Below are positions 8,882 to 16,931 of a stretch of DNA of 64,000 nucleotides, in pieces. The position numbers and the translations under genes are program-made. This DNA comes from Microbacterium sp. 1.5R. GTDB lineage: Bacteria; Actinomycetota; Actinomycetes; Actinomycetales; Microbacteriaceae. How positions within the stretch are numbered: position 1 is the first letter of the stretch; every line of letters starts with the position of its first letter. Where the stretch lies: assembly GCF_001889265.1 (NCBI RefSeq), contig NZ_CP018151.1, positions 3,534,001 through 3,598,000 of the forward strand. The letters are read 5' to 3'. Under the pieces are notes generated by a model. That model was given only the letters and a program-made list of their open reading frames with translations, had not been told where the DNA came from and did not search any database.

Positions 8882-9427
8882 TCAGACCGTCGCGTTCTCT
8901 TCGCGCTTCGGCAGCACCCATCCCGCACGCGGGAAGTGGCAGGTGTAGCCGTTGGGGTACTTGATCAGGTAGTCCTGGTGCTCCTCTTCGGCCTGCCAGA
9001 ACGGGCCGACGGGCTCGATCGTGGTCACGGCCTTGCCCGGCCACAGACCCGAGGCGTCGACGTCGGCGATGGTGTCGCGCGCGACGGCCTCCTGCTCGGG
9101 GCTGAGCGGGAAGATCGCCGAGCGGTAGCTCGAGCCGATGTCGTTGCCCTGGCGATCCTTGGTCGACGGGTCGTGGATCTGGAAGAAGAAAGCGAGGATG
9201 TCGCGGTACGTCGTCTTCGTGGGATCGAAGACGATCTCCACAGCCTCGGCATGACCCGGGTGGTTGCGGTAGGTCGCGTGGTCGTTGCTGCCGCCGGTGT
9301 AGCCGACACGGGTGTCGAGCACGCCGGGCTGGCGGCGGATGAGGTCTTCCATGCCCCAGAAGCAGCCACCGGCGAGCACGGCGGTCTCGGTCCCGGGGGT
9401 GCGGGTGATTGTTCCGGTGTCGGTCAT
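8882..9427 (-). CDS. msrA: Peptide-methionine (S)-S-oxide reductase
   Basis: A 181-residue MsrA that repairs the S-epimer of methionine sulfoxide in oxidised proteins. The active-site motif GCFWG is at residues 21-25 with catalytic Cys22. [12 protein letters not shown] and YRSAIFPLS are typical family blocks, and a distal Cys near residue 170 (TCHFP) is a candidate resolving cysteine. Its ATG overlaps the msrB stop by 4 bp, so the two reductases are made together as msrB-msrA. The nearby catalase and PerR-like regulator give an oxidative-stress neighbourhood, although regulation of msr by that regulator is not shown. Confidence 0.95.
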   Translation of the reverse strand: MTDTGTITRTPGTETAVLAGGCFWGMEDLIRRQPGVLDTRVGYTGGSNDHATYRNHPGHAEAVEIVFDPTKTTYRDILAFFFQIHDPSTKDRQGNDIGSSYRSAIFPLSPEQEAVARDTIADVDASGLWPGKAVTTIEPVGPFWQAEEEHQDYLIKYPNGYTCHFPRAGWVLPKREENATV

Positions 9428-9891
9428 GAGTTCTCCTCGGAGTTGGGGGTGGGGAAGAGGTGACGGTAGCGACCGTACCCCTCATCTTCCAGGCTGTCAG
9501 CCGGGATGAAGCGCAGGGCGGCGGAGTTCATGCAGTACCGGAGTCCTCCTGCGTCTCGGGGTCCATCGTCGAAGACGTGCCCGAGATGGCTGTCCGCGCC
9601 GCTGGAACGCGCCTCGGTGCGCTTCATCCACAGCGTGCGGTCGGTGCGCGTGGTCACGGCGTCGGCCTCGATGGGCTTGGTGAAGCTCGGCCATCCGGTG
9701 CCGCTGTCGAACTTGTCGGTCGACGCGAAGAGCGGCTGACCCGAGACGACGTCGACGTAGATGCCGTCGTCGTGAGTGTTCCAGTACGCGTTGCGGAAGG
9801 GCGGCTCGGTCGCATCCTCCTGCGTGACCTCATACTGCAGGTGCGTGAGGTCGCTGACGGCCTCGGGGGTCTTGCTGTACTCGTTCGACAT
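9424..9891 (-). CDS. msrB: Peptide-methionine (R)-S-oxide reductase
   Basis: A 155-residue MsrB that reduces the R-epimer of methionine sulfoxide. The catalytic Cys120 lies in [11 protein letters not shown], and GTGWPSF and [10 protein letters not shown] are family blocks. It has no other cysteine: the zinc-binding CxxC pairs are absent, and the usual resolving Cys in the SGCGWPSF block is a Thr. It therefore must be regenerated without an internal disulfide, for example directly by thioredoxin or another thiol. AAGGAG precedes the ATG. First gene of the msrB-msrA operon, divergent from the DUF808 gene. Confidence 0.94.
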   Translation of the reverse strand: MSNEYSKTPEAVSDLTHLQYEVTQEDATEPPFRNAYWNTHDDGIYVDVVSGQPLFASTDKFDSGTGWPSFTKPIEADAVTTRTDRTLWMKRTEARSSGADSHLGHVFDDGPRDAGGLRYCMNSAALRFIPADSLEDEGYGRYRHLFPTPNSEENS

Positions 9892-10042
9892 GGTCTGTCT
9901 CCTTGTCCGACGCGGCTGGCTGCAGCGTCATAGAAGAGAACCAGGAGGATGCCGGTTTTGGTCCCGCGGGACTGTGAGCGCGCTGTGAGTTTGTGCGCAG
10001 TCGATAGAGTTGCTCCGCTACATACACACCAGGGAGACACAC

Positions 10043-10960
10043 ATGTCGGTAGGACTGCTCGCCGTCGTCGATGACATTCTCAGCGCGGCGATGAAGGCTT
10101 CGGCCAAGGCCGCCGGCGTCGTGATCGATGACGCCGCCGTGACCCCGCAGTACGTGCAGGGCATCACGCCCGCGCGCGAGCTGCCGGTCGTGGCGAAGAT
10201 CGCCCTCGGATCTCTCGCGAACAAGTTCGTCATCATCATCCCCATCGCACTGCTGCTCACTGCCTTCGCGCCGTGGGTGCTGCCGTATCTGCTGATCCTC
10301 GGTGGCGCCTACCTCTGCTTCGAGGGGGCCGAGAAGGTGCTCGAATGGTTCGGCGTGCAGCACGGCCATGCCGATGAGAGCGCCCGCAACGAGAACAAGC
10401 TCGTGTGGGGCGCGGTGCGCACCGACCTGATCCTGTCGACGGAGATCATGCTGATCTCGCTCGCCAACCTCGAGGCCGGCCTCGACATCTGGACGACCCT
10501 CGCGATCCTCGCCGTGATCGCGCTGCTCATGACCGGCGTCGTCTACGGTGCAGTCGCCCTGCTCGTGAAGATCGACGACATCGGTCTGAAGATGGCGAAG
10601 AACCCGTCCCAGCGAGTTCGCCACACGGGCACGCGCATCGTGCGCTCGATGCCGGCGGTCTTCCGCTTCATCAGCATCCTCGGCACCGTCGCGATGCTGT
10701 GGGTCGGCGGGCACCTGCTGCTCGTGAACCTCGGCGAGGTCGGCGTGCACTTCGGCGCCGACATCCTGCACGGCATCGAGCACTTCCTCGAGCCGGCCGG
10801 CGGTGTCATCGTCTGGATCGGCGACACGCTGTTCTCGGCCATCGCGGGTCTGATCGCGGGTCTGATCATCGTGGGGATCATCCTCGGGATCGGTCGCCTG
10901 ATCGGCAAGAAGCCGAGCTTCCACGAGGGTGAGGAATCGCCCGCCGACGTGCACGTCTGA
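10043..10960 (+). CDS. DUF808 family inner-membrane protein (YedI-like)
   Basis: A 305-residue polytopic protein with the conserved N-terminal block SVGLLAVVDDI, an amphipathic region containing DDAAVTPQYVQG, and hydrophobic segments near residues 55-90, 140-180, 210-235 and 265-290. DUF808 proteins are widespread membrane proteins of unknown function. AGGGAG lies 7 nt before the ATG; the frame is open slightly upstream but without a better start. The gene is divergent from msrBA with about 150 bp between and has no obvious operon partner. Confidence 0.85.
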   Translation: MSVGLLAVVDDILSAAMKASAKAAGVVIDDAAVTPQYVQGITPARELPVVAKIALGSLANKFVIIIPIALLLTAFAPWVLPYLLILGGAYLCFEGAEKVLEWFGVQHGHADESARNENKLVWGAVRTDLILSTEIMLISLANLEAGLDIWTTLAILAVIALLMTGVVYGAVALLVKIDDIGLKMAKNPSQRVRHTGTRIVRSMPAVFRFISILGTVAMLWVGGHLLLVNLGEVGVHFGADILHGIEHFLEPAGGVIVWIGDTLFSAIAGLIAGLIIVGIILGIGRLIGKKPSFHEGEESPADVHV

Positions 10961-11045
10961 CACCGACGCCGCTGTTCGAATCTCGGTCGGTAACTTCACA
11001 CCTGAACCGACGTGGCGAGCCCTCCGAGACTCCGTGGACCCGGAC

Positions 11046-11103
11046 CGTCTGCAGGGCCGCCGCATGGATGCAGGAGGATCTGAGGGATCTCGCCCTGCAG
11101 ACG
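11046..11103. repeat. Perfect 12-bp inverted repeat with CTGCAG core
   Basis: CGTCTGCAGGGC (11046-11057) and GCCCTGCAGACG (11092-11103) are exact reverse complements separated by 34 bp. They sit between the DUF808 gene and the acetyltransferase gene. The arms resemble the CCGTCTGCAGGACC core of the 33-bp array near 18.3-18.55 kb, and the interior carries GGATGCAGGA, also seen in related form there. It may act as a terminator or be a dispersed repeat. Confidence 0.6.
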
Positions 11104-11223
11104 TGCCCCGGTCCTGCACGCGGCACAGGAGGGAAGCCGCGGCGAGCCCTCGGAGACCGACCCCACCCCGGCATCCTGCTACCGTCGTCCCGTGCGCACC
11201 CGAGCGCAGATGCAGGAGACCCG

Positions 11224-11751
11224 ATGAGCGACCACCAGATCCGGGATGCCGAGACCGCCGACGTCGAGGCGATCACCGCCATCTACAACGACGCGGTGCT
11301 GACCACGACCGCCATCTGGAACGAAGAGGCCGTCACGGTCGATGACCGCACCGCCTGGCTCGCCGATCGCACCGAGCGCGGCTACCCCGTGATCGTCGCC
11401 GTAGACGACACCGGCGTCCTCGGCTACGCGACATTCGGCGACTGGCGCCCGCACAGCGGCTACCGCCATACGGTCGAGCACTCCGTCTATGTGCGCGAGG
11501 GGCAGCGCGGGCGCGGCATCGGCAAGGCGCTCATGATCGAGCTCATCGACCGCGCGCGACGCCTCGGCAAGCACGTCATGGTCGCGGCGATCGAGAGCAG
11601 CAACACGGGGTCGATCATCATGCACAAGCGCCTCGACTTCATGCAGGTCGGACGGATGCCGCAGGTCGGCGCCAAGTTCGATCGCTGGCTCGATCTCACC
11701 TTCCTGCAGCTGGTGCTCGATGAGCGCCCGTTCCCGGACGAGCGCCCGTGA
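11224..11751 (+). CDS. GNAT N-acetyltransferase (phosphinothricin acetyltransferase-like)
   Basis: A 175-residue acetyltransferase. IYNDAVLTTTAIWNEE near the N-terminus and the acetyl-CoA pyrophosphate loop RGRGIGKAL near residues 98-106 match the PAT/YncA subgroup, whose members acetylate phosphinothricin, methionine sulfoximine or related small amines. The true substrate is unknown; housekeeping detoxification is likely. An AGGAGA site lies 7 nt upstream of the ATG at 11224; the frame runs further upstream but without a ribosome-binding site. Its stop overlaps the pnuC start (GTGA), so the two are co-transcribed. Confidence 0.85.
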   Translation: MSDHQIRDAETADVEAITAIYNDAVLTTTAIWNEEAVTVDDRTAWLADRTERGYPVIVAVDDTGVLGYATFGDWRPHSGYRHTVEHSVYVREGQRGRGIGKALMIELIDRARRLGKHVMVAAIESSNTGSIIMHKRLDFMQVGRMPQVGAKFDRWLDLTFLQLVLDERPFPDERP

Positions 11752-12479
11752 ACCCGCTGCTCTGGCTCGCTGACGCCTTCAACTCGCAGTGGGTGCTCCC
11801 CGGCGGTCAGGTGCTGCTGATCCGCGAAGTGGTCGGCAACGCGTTCGGCCTGGCGAGCGCCCTCGGCGGCATGCAGCGCAAGATCTGGGCGTGGCCGGTC
11901 GGCATCGTCGGCAATCTGCTGCTGCTCACGGTCTTCCTCGGGTCGATCCTGAATCCCGACCACGAGCTGCCGCATCTGCTCGGCCAGGCCGGGCGTCAGA
12001 TCATGTTCATCATCGTCGCGATCTACGGCTGGGTGCGCTGGCGCCAGGCCGCCTCGAACGGTGGGCGCGTGACCCCGCGATGGGCGCCCAACAGCGCCCG
12101 CATCGGCCTGGTGCTCGTGATGGTGATCGGCACGATCGCCCTCACTCCCCTGTTCCGCGCGCTCGGCTCGTGGGAGCCCGTGTGGGCGGATGCCTGGACG
12201 TTCGTCGGCTCGCTGCTCGCCACCTATGGCATGGCCAAGGGCTGGACCGAGTTCTGGCTCATCTGGATAGCCGTCGACATCGTGGGCGTGCCGCTGCTGT
12301 TCAGCTCCGGCTTCTACGCCACGGGCCTGATGTACGTGTTCTACGGCGTCTTCACCGCGGTCGGATTCGTCGTGTGGTGCCGCGCACAGGCGAATGCCAA
12401 ACCGCAGGTCGACACGATCATGCCGGATCCCCGACCCATCACCTCCACCATGAAGACCGTCGACCGCGACCGCGACTGA
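11748..12479 (+). CDS. pnuC: Nicotinamide riboside/mononucleotide transporter, PnuC family
   Basis: A 243-residue membrane protein with about seven hydrophobic segments. The PnuC signature is clear: RKIWAWPVGIVGNLLLL near residues 44-60, and FWLIWIAVDIVGVPLLF near residues 167-183 with the Trp residues that line the substrate site. PnuC proteins take up NAD precursors such as nicotinamide riboside by facilitated diffusion coupled to phosphorylation inside. It starts at a GTG overlapping the acetyltransferase stop by 4 bp. No NadR-type kinase gene is in this window. Confidence 0.9.
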   Translation: MNPLLWLADAFNSQWVLPGGQVLLIREVVGNAFGLASALGGMQRKIWAWPVGIVGNLLLLTVFLGSILNPDHELPHLLGQAGRQIMFIIVAIYGWVRWRQAASNGGRVTPRWAPNSARIGLVLVMVIGTIALTPLFRALGSWEPVWADAWTFVGSLLATYGMAKGWTEFWLIWIAVDIVGVPLLFSSGFYATGLMYVFYGVFTAVGFVVWCRAQANAKPQVDTIMPDPRPITSTMKTVDRDRD

Positions 12480-12560
12480 CCCGCCCCGACCACTCGGCGA
12501 ATGTGTCGGCGCATGTCACCGGGGTGGCCGGGAGGTCGATCGACGGGTTTGCTGGTCCCC

Positions 12561-13946
12561 ATGACCCGTCAGATCCGTTTCAACGCCTTCGACATGAACT
12601 GCGTCGCCCACCAGTCGTCCGGCCTGTGGCGGCATCCTGACGATCGATCGCGCCAGTACAACACCATCTCGTACTGGACCGACCTCGCGAAGCTGCTCGA
12701 GAGCGCGACCTTCGACGGCATCTTCATCGCCGACGTCCTCGGCACCTACGACGTCTACGGCGGGACGAACGAGGCGGCGATCCGCAACGGCGCCCAGGTT
12801 CCGGTCAACGATCCGATCCTGCTCGTCAGCGCGATGGCCGCCGTCACCGAGCACCTCGGATTCGGCATCACCGCCGGCACCGCCTTCGAGCACCCGTACC
12901 CGTTCGCACGACGTCTGAGCACGCTCGACCACCTGACCAACGGACGCGTCGGCTGGAACGTCGTCACCGGTTACCTGCCCAGCGCCGCGCGCAACATGGG
13001 CCAGGAGGACCAGCTCGCGCACGACGACCGCTACGACCATGCCGATGAATACGTCGAGGTGCTCTACAAGCTCTGGGAGGGGTCGTGGGAAGACGACGCG
13101 GTCGTCGAGGACCGTGAGCGCGGCATCTTCACCGACCCGTCGAAGGTGCACCCCATCGGCCACGAGGGCAAGCACTTCAGCGTTCCCGGCATCCATATCT
13201 CCGAGCCGTCACCGCAGCGCACGCCGGTCATCTACCAGGCCGGAGCGAGCCCCCGCGGCGTGCGCTTCGCGTCGGAGAACGCCGAGGCGATCTTCGTCGC
13301 CGCCCCGTCGAAGGAGGTGCTCGCCGGCACCGTGAAGCGCATCCGCGACGCACTCGAAGAGGCGGGCCGCGACCGATACGACGCGAAGATCTACACGCTG
13401 CTCACGGTCATCACCGGGGCGACGAGCGAGGATGCCGCGGCGAAGCACGCCGAGTACCTCTCGTATGCGAGCCCCGAGGGCGCGCTGACGTTCATGTCGG
13501 GCTGGATGGGCGTCGACCTCTCGCAGTACGCCGAGGACGAGCCCGTCGGCAACGTCGAGTCGAACGCCATCCAGTCGGTGCTGCAGCACCTGAAGGAGGA
13601 GGCCGACCTCGGACGCGAGTGGACCGTCGGCGACTTCGGACGCCACAACGCGATCGGCGGCCTCGGCCCGACCATCGTCGGCTCGGGCGTCGAGATCGCC
13701 GACGAGCTGCAGTCGTGGGTGGAGGAGACCGACATCGATGGCTTCAACCTCGCCTACGCGGTCACTCCCGGCACCTGGCAGGACGTCATCGAGCACGTCA
13801 TCCCGGTGTTGCGCGAACGCGGCGTCTACCCCGAGGAGTACACGCCGGGCACCCTCCGCAACAAGCTGCAGGGCAAGGGCGACCGCGTGCAGGACACGCA
13901 CCGCGCCGCGAGGTATCGGATCGGGGCGAACGTCCCGGTCGCCTGA
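12561..13946 (+). CDS. Flavin-dependent (LLM-class) monooxygenase, NtaA/SnaA/DszA family
   Basis: A 461-residue TIM-barrel monooxygenase that would use FMNH2 from a separate reductase. It has the family pattern NTISYWTDLAKLLESATFDG near the N-terminus, GWNVVTGYLPSAARNMG near residues 133-150 and YQAGASPRGVRFA near residue 225. NtaA-type members oxidise nitrilotriacetate, dibenzothiophene sulfone, alkyl sulfides and related compounds; the substrate cannot be told. I chose the ATG at 12561 because the upstream extension is Arg/Gly-rich and unlike the family. No flavin reductase gene adjoins it. Confidence 0.88.
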   Translation: MTRQIRFNAFDMNCVAHQSSGLWRHPDDRSRQYNTISYWTDLAKLLESATFDGIFIADVLGTYDVYGGTNEAAIRNGAQVPVNDPILLVSAMAAVTEHLGFGITAGTAFEHPYPFARRLSTLDHLTNGRVGWNVVTGYLPSAARNMGQEDQLAHDDRYDHADEYVEVLYKLWEGSWEDDAVVEDRERGIFTDPSKVHPIGHEGKHFSVPGIHISEPSPQRTPVIYQAGASPRGVRFASENAEAIFVAAPSKEVLAGTVKRIRDALEEAGRDRYDAKIYTLLTVITGATSEDAAAKHAEYLSYASPEGALTFMSGWMGVDLSQYAEDEPVGNVESNAIQSVLQHLKEEADLGREWTVGDFGRHNAIGGLGPTIVGSGVEIADELQSWVEETDIDGFNLAYAVTPGTWQDVIEHVIPVLRERGVYPEEYTPGTLRNKLQGKGDRVQDTHRAARYRIGANVPVA

Positions 13947-13973
13947 CCCTCAGCGACCTTCGGTCGGGCGCGG

Positions 13974-14153
13974 TCAGTCGGCCTTCGAGGTGAAGAGCCC
14001 GCGCAGCACGAGGAACACCACGACCGCGACGACGAGCACGATCGCCAGCTTGGCGATGAACCACAGGATCGAGAACAGCGCGCTGACGATCCACCAGGCG
14101 ATCACCACGGCGAGGACGACGCCGACGATGGTCCAGAGCGAGTTCTTGTTCAT
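13974..14153 (-). CDS. Small membrane protein (59 residues)
   Basis: A short ORF encoding MNKNSLWTIVGVVLAVVIAW and further hydrophobic sequence, ending in FTSKAD. Nearly the whole protein is one long or two short transmembrane segments (residues about 7-24 and 26-52), with charged ends. Its start is supported by TAGGCT located 6 nt upstream of the ATG on the minus strand, a typical leaderless promoter. Function unknown; small proteins of this kind are common next to stress genes in this group. It is convergent with the monooxygenase gene and divergent from the diiron enzyme gene. Confidence 0.75.
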   Translation of the reverse strand: MNKNSLWTIVGVVLAVVIAWWIVSALFSILWFIAKLAIVLVVAVVVFLVLRGLFTSKAD

Positions 14154-14159
14154 GGTTCC

Positions 14160-14165
14160 AGCCTA
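14160..14165 (-). promoter_or_regulatory. -10 hexamer (TAGGCT) of the small membrane protein gene
   Basis: On the minus strand TAGGCT is followed by GGAACC and then the ATG, so the transcript probably begins at the start codon. No Shine-Dalgarno sequence precedes the start. Confidence 0.6.
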
Positions 14166-14300
14166 GGCGGCGCGGCGACGTCACAGATCCGAACGCTGCG
14201 GCATCCGCCCTTCCGCATCCGATGCGTCGCCGTCAATCCCCTTCCCGTGCGCTGATCACCGGGGTGAGACTGCAAGCATCCGACTCTTGGGAGCATCTCC

Positions 14301-15341
14301 ATGTCTGCGCCAGCACTCACTTCGTCCGCCGTTCACGGCATCACCGCGAGAGGTCCCCTCAGCGACGCCGTCATCCGCCGACTGACCGGCGAAGACGCCG
14401 ACGATCTCGGTGCCAGGGCCGAGGCTGCGCTCGCTTCGACCGATGACGTCGTGCGCGACGACGACATCCAGCTCGCGCTCTTCGTGCTCTACGCCTCGTC
14501 GTACGGGTCTCTTCCCGAGCTCGACCCCGCCCTCGAGTGGGATCCGGCGTTGATCGCGACACGGGGAATCCTCGAGCACGCGTTCGAGCGGGCACTGCGG
14601 GCGACTGTCCCGATGCCCGAACTCCCCGAGCCGACCGTCGATGCCGTCGGGCGGGCCCTCTTCGCCCTCGCCGAGGCCGACACGGGTCCCAGCCTGTCGC
14701 GCTACGTCGCGAAGAAGGCGACGGAAGAGCAGATGCACGAGTTCTTCATGCAGCGCTCGATCTACACGCTGCGCGAGGCCGACCCGCACTCGTGGGCGAT
14801 CCCGCGCCTGCACGGGCGTGCGAAGGCGGCGCTCGTCGAGATCCAGTCCGACGAGTACGGCGGCGGGCGGCCCGACCGCGTGCACGCGACGATCTTCGCT
14901 CGCGCCATGCGCGGCGCCGGACTCGACGACACCTACGGCGGATACGTCGACGACGTGCCGGCCATCACGCTCGCCTCGCTGAACTCGATGTCGATGTTCG
15001 GCGTCAACCGGCGCCTCCTCGGCGCCATCGTCGGACACCTCGCCGCGTTCGAGATGACCTCGTCGATCCCGAACCGCCTGTACGCCGACGGCCTGCGGCG
15101 CCTCGGGTTCGGTGAGGACGTGACCGACTACTTCGATGAGCACGTCGAAGCGGATGCCGTGCATGAGCAGATCGCGGCGCGTGACCTCGCCGGCGGGTTG
15201 GCGGAGGATCACCCCGAGCTGCTGCCCGACATCATGTTCGGCGCGGCCGCCTGCCTGACCGTGGACGGCTGGGCAGCGGGTCACATGCTCGACTCGTGGA
15301 CGCGTGGAGAATCCTCGCTGCGGCCGAGGGACGCACGATGA
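14301..15341 (+). CDS. Haem-oxygenase-like diiron redox enzyme
   Basis: A 346-residue all-helical protein of the iron-containing redox enzyme (haem-oxygenase-like diiron oxidase) type. Its signature near residues 175-195 is EIQSDEYGGGRPDRVH, and near residues 278-292 it has YFDEHVEADAVHEQ; these Glu, His and Asp residues match the expected iron ligands. Related enzymes perform decarboxylation, N-oxygenation or C-C cleavage using oxygen, but this subfamily has no assigned reaction that I can name. GGGAG precedes the ATG. Its stop overlaps the start of a CDGSH iron-sulfur protein (ATGA), suggesting that protein as electron donor or partner. Confidence 0.82.
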   Translation: MSAPALTSSAVHGITARGPLSDAVIRRLTGEDADDLGARAEAALASTDDVVRDDDIQLALFVLYASSYGSLPELDPALEWDPALIATRGILEHAFERALRATVPMPELPEPTVDAVGRALFALAEADTGPSLSRYVAKKATEEQMHEFFMQRSIYTLREADPHSWAIPRLHGRAKAALVEIQSDEYGGGRPDRVHATIFARAMRGAGLDDTYGGYVDDVPAITLASLNSMSMFGVNRRLLGAIVGHLAAFEMTSSIPNRLYADGLRRLGFGEDVTDYFDEHVEADAVHEQIAARDLAGGLAEDHPELLPDIMFGAAACLTVDGWAAGHMLDSWTRGESSLRPRDAR

Positions 15342-15544
15342 GCGCGCGCGAGGATGCCGTCACCATCACCGCCTACCCCGACGGACCGCTGCTCGTGCGG
15401 GGCGCGGCGGTGCTGGAGTCATCCGACGGCGAGCCGATCGAGGTCACGCGCCGCACCGTGGCGCTGTGCCGCTGCGGCCTCTCGACGATCAAGCCGTTCT
15501 GCGACGGCACCCACAAGGCCGCAGGGTTCCGCACCGACGCCTGA
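15338..15544 (+). CDS. CDGSH-type iron-sulfur protein
   Basis: A 68-residue protein whose C-terminal half carries the [2Fe-2S]-binding pattern CRCGLSTIKPFCDGTH (three Cys and one His) near residues 44-59, as in mitoNEET-like proteins. Such clusters transfer electrons or whole clusters. The ATG lies inside the last codons of the preceding diiron enzyme gene, so the two are translationally coupled. In the simplest model this small protein reduces the diiron enzyme (inference). The convergent lipoprotein gene begins 14 bp after its stop. Confidence 0.9.
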   Translation: MSAREDAVTITAYPDGPLLVRGAAVLESSDGEPIEVTRRTVALCRCGLSTIKPFCDGTHKAAGFRTDA

Positions 15545-15558
15545 TCTCAACCCGTCGG

Positions 15559-16113
15559 TCAGTGCCCGACTGCCGGCAGGCATCCGCCGTCCATGATGAC
15601 GCCGCCGATCTCGACCGTGAGCACGTCGGCCGAGACCTCGCCGAAGATGCATCCCCCTTCGGGAGCAGCTGCACCGAAGGCCACGGCCCGCTCGTCGCCC
15701 AGCGTCTGGACGTAGGCGAGGCCGGCGTCGGCGAAGACCTCCTCCACAGCCGCGACCGACAGGCCGCCGGAAGTGCGGAGCGACTCGAGGCCGGCGCGGA
15801 TGTCGTTCGCCGGTTTCTCGGCGGCGGCTCGGCTCTCCTCCGAGAGGTCGACGCGATCGCGGTAGCGCTCGTTCTGCGCCATCGCGTCGTCGGGGTCGTA
15901 GGGCGCGCAGTCCGGAGGCAGATCGACGCCTTCGATCTGCGGGCACGCTGCCGTGGGAGTGGGACTCGGAGATGCAGATGGCGATGCGCCAGGCGGGCCG
16001 GCGGTGGCCGTCGCGCACCCTGCGAGCATCATGGTCGTCGCAACGACGAGAAGCAGCCGTGCACCTCTCGACCTGTCCCCCCGGAGTCCGGTCATTCCCT
16101 CATGCAACCACAC
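15559..16113 (-). CDS. Hypothetical lipoprotein
   Basis: Up to 184 residues with a lipoprotein signal; the lipobox MLAGC puts the lipidated Cys near residue 33, followed by a Pro/Ser-rich linker and a globular part with four further cysteines (CPQ, DCAPYDPDD, GCIFGE, GCLPAV). The first residues are uncertain: GTG at 16113 gives a long n-region, while ATG at 16095 gives a more usual one but has its GAGGGA immediately adjacent. No family recognised. It is divergent from the response regulator gene and convergent with the CDGSH gene. Confidence 0.75.
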   Translation of the reverse strand: MWLHEGMTGLRGDRSRGARLLLVVATTMMLAGCATATAGPPGASPSASPSPTPTAACPQIEGVDLPPDCAPYDPDDAMAQNERYRDRVDLSEESRAAAEKPANDIRAGLESLRTSGGLSVAAVEEVFADAGLAYVQTLGDERAVAFGAAAPEGGCIFGEVSADVLTVEIGGVIMDGGCLPAVGH

Positions 16114-16214
16114 GGGAGCTCAGTGGCCAATGGTCATTCCGTGTGCGCCTCCGCTCACCGCGACAACGCCCCCGGGTGCAGGCCGGATGCGGCGATGAGG
16201 CGCGACGACCCCGC

Positions 16215-16230
16215 TTCAGCCCGGATTCAG
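16215..16230 (+). promoter_or_regulatory. Direct-repeat operator (TTCAG x2) of the response regulator promoter
   Basis: TTCAG occurs at 16215-16219 and 16226-16230, 11 bp apart, one helical turn, as is usual for OmpR/PhoB-family binding sites. The repeats lie 39 and 28 nt before the ATG at 16254, over the expected -35 region, with CACACT (16242-16247) as a likely -10. The same arrangement recurs at 18662-18687. Confidence 0.65.
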
Positions 16231-16253
16231 CGTGCGCCCGCCACACTGGAGGA

Positions 16254-16931
16254 ATGCGGATCCTGGTGGTTGACGACGAGGTGCGGTTGGCCGACGCCGT
16301 CCGCCGGGGACTCGAGGCCGAGGGCTTCGCGGTCGACGTGGCGAACAACGGCGTCGACGGGCTCTGGCGTGCGCGCGAGACCCGATACGACGCGATCGTG
16401 CTCGACCTCATGATGCCCGGCATGAGCGGCTGGAAGGTGTGCGAGGCCCTGCGCGCCGAGGAGAACTGGACGCCCGTGCTGATGCTCACCGCCAAGGACG
16501 GCGAGTGGGATCAGGTGGAGGCCCTCGAGACCGGCGCCGACGACTATGTGACGAAGCCGTTCTCCTTCGCGATCCTCGTCGCCCGCATCCGCGCCCTCGT
16601 GCGCCGGGGAGCCGTGGCCCGCCCGGCCGTCCTCGAAGCCGGAGACCTGAAGCTCGACCCCTCGTCGCACCATGTCTGGCGGGGCGAGACTCCGGTCACG
16701 CTGACCGCCCGCGAATTCGCCGTGCTCGAGCACCTGATGCGTCATCGAGGTCAGGTGCTCTCGAAGCGCGAGCTGATCGACGGTGTATGGGACGACGACT
16801 TCGACGGCGACCCCAACATCGTCGAGGTCTACGTCGGACACCTGCGCCGCAAGCTCGACAAGCCCTTCGGACGCGAGGCGATCGAGACGATCCGCGGTGC
16901 CGGCTACCGATTGGCGGCCGACGGTGGCTAG
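16254..16931 (+). CDS. Two-component response regulator, OmpR/PhoB family
   Basis: A 225-residue regulator. The receiver domain (residues about 1-115) has the acidic pair DD at 7-8, phospho-acceptor Asp51 in IVLDLMMPG, and the conserved Lys near 101 in VTKPFS. The C-terminal winged helix (about 125-222) contains LTAREFAVLEHLMRHRGQVLS and ends in TIRGAGYRL, typical of DNA-binding OmpR proteins. The ATG at 16254 directly follows GGAGGA. The kinase gene overlaps its 3' end by 8 bp. A TTCAG repeat pair in its promoter suggests autoregulation. Confidence 0.94.
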   Translation: MRILVVDDEVRLADAVRRGLEAEGFAVDVANNGVDGLWRARETRYDAIVLDLMMPGMSGWKVCEALRAEENWTPVLMLTAKDGEWDQVEALETGADDYVTKPFSFAILVARIRALVRRGAVARPAVLEAGDLKLDPSSHHVWRGETPVTLTAREFAVLEHLMRHRGQVLSKRELIDGVWDDDFDGDPNIVEVYVGHLRRKLDKPFGREAIETIRGAGYRLAADGG

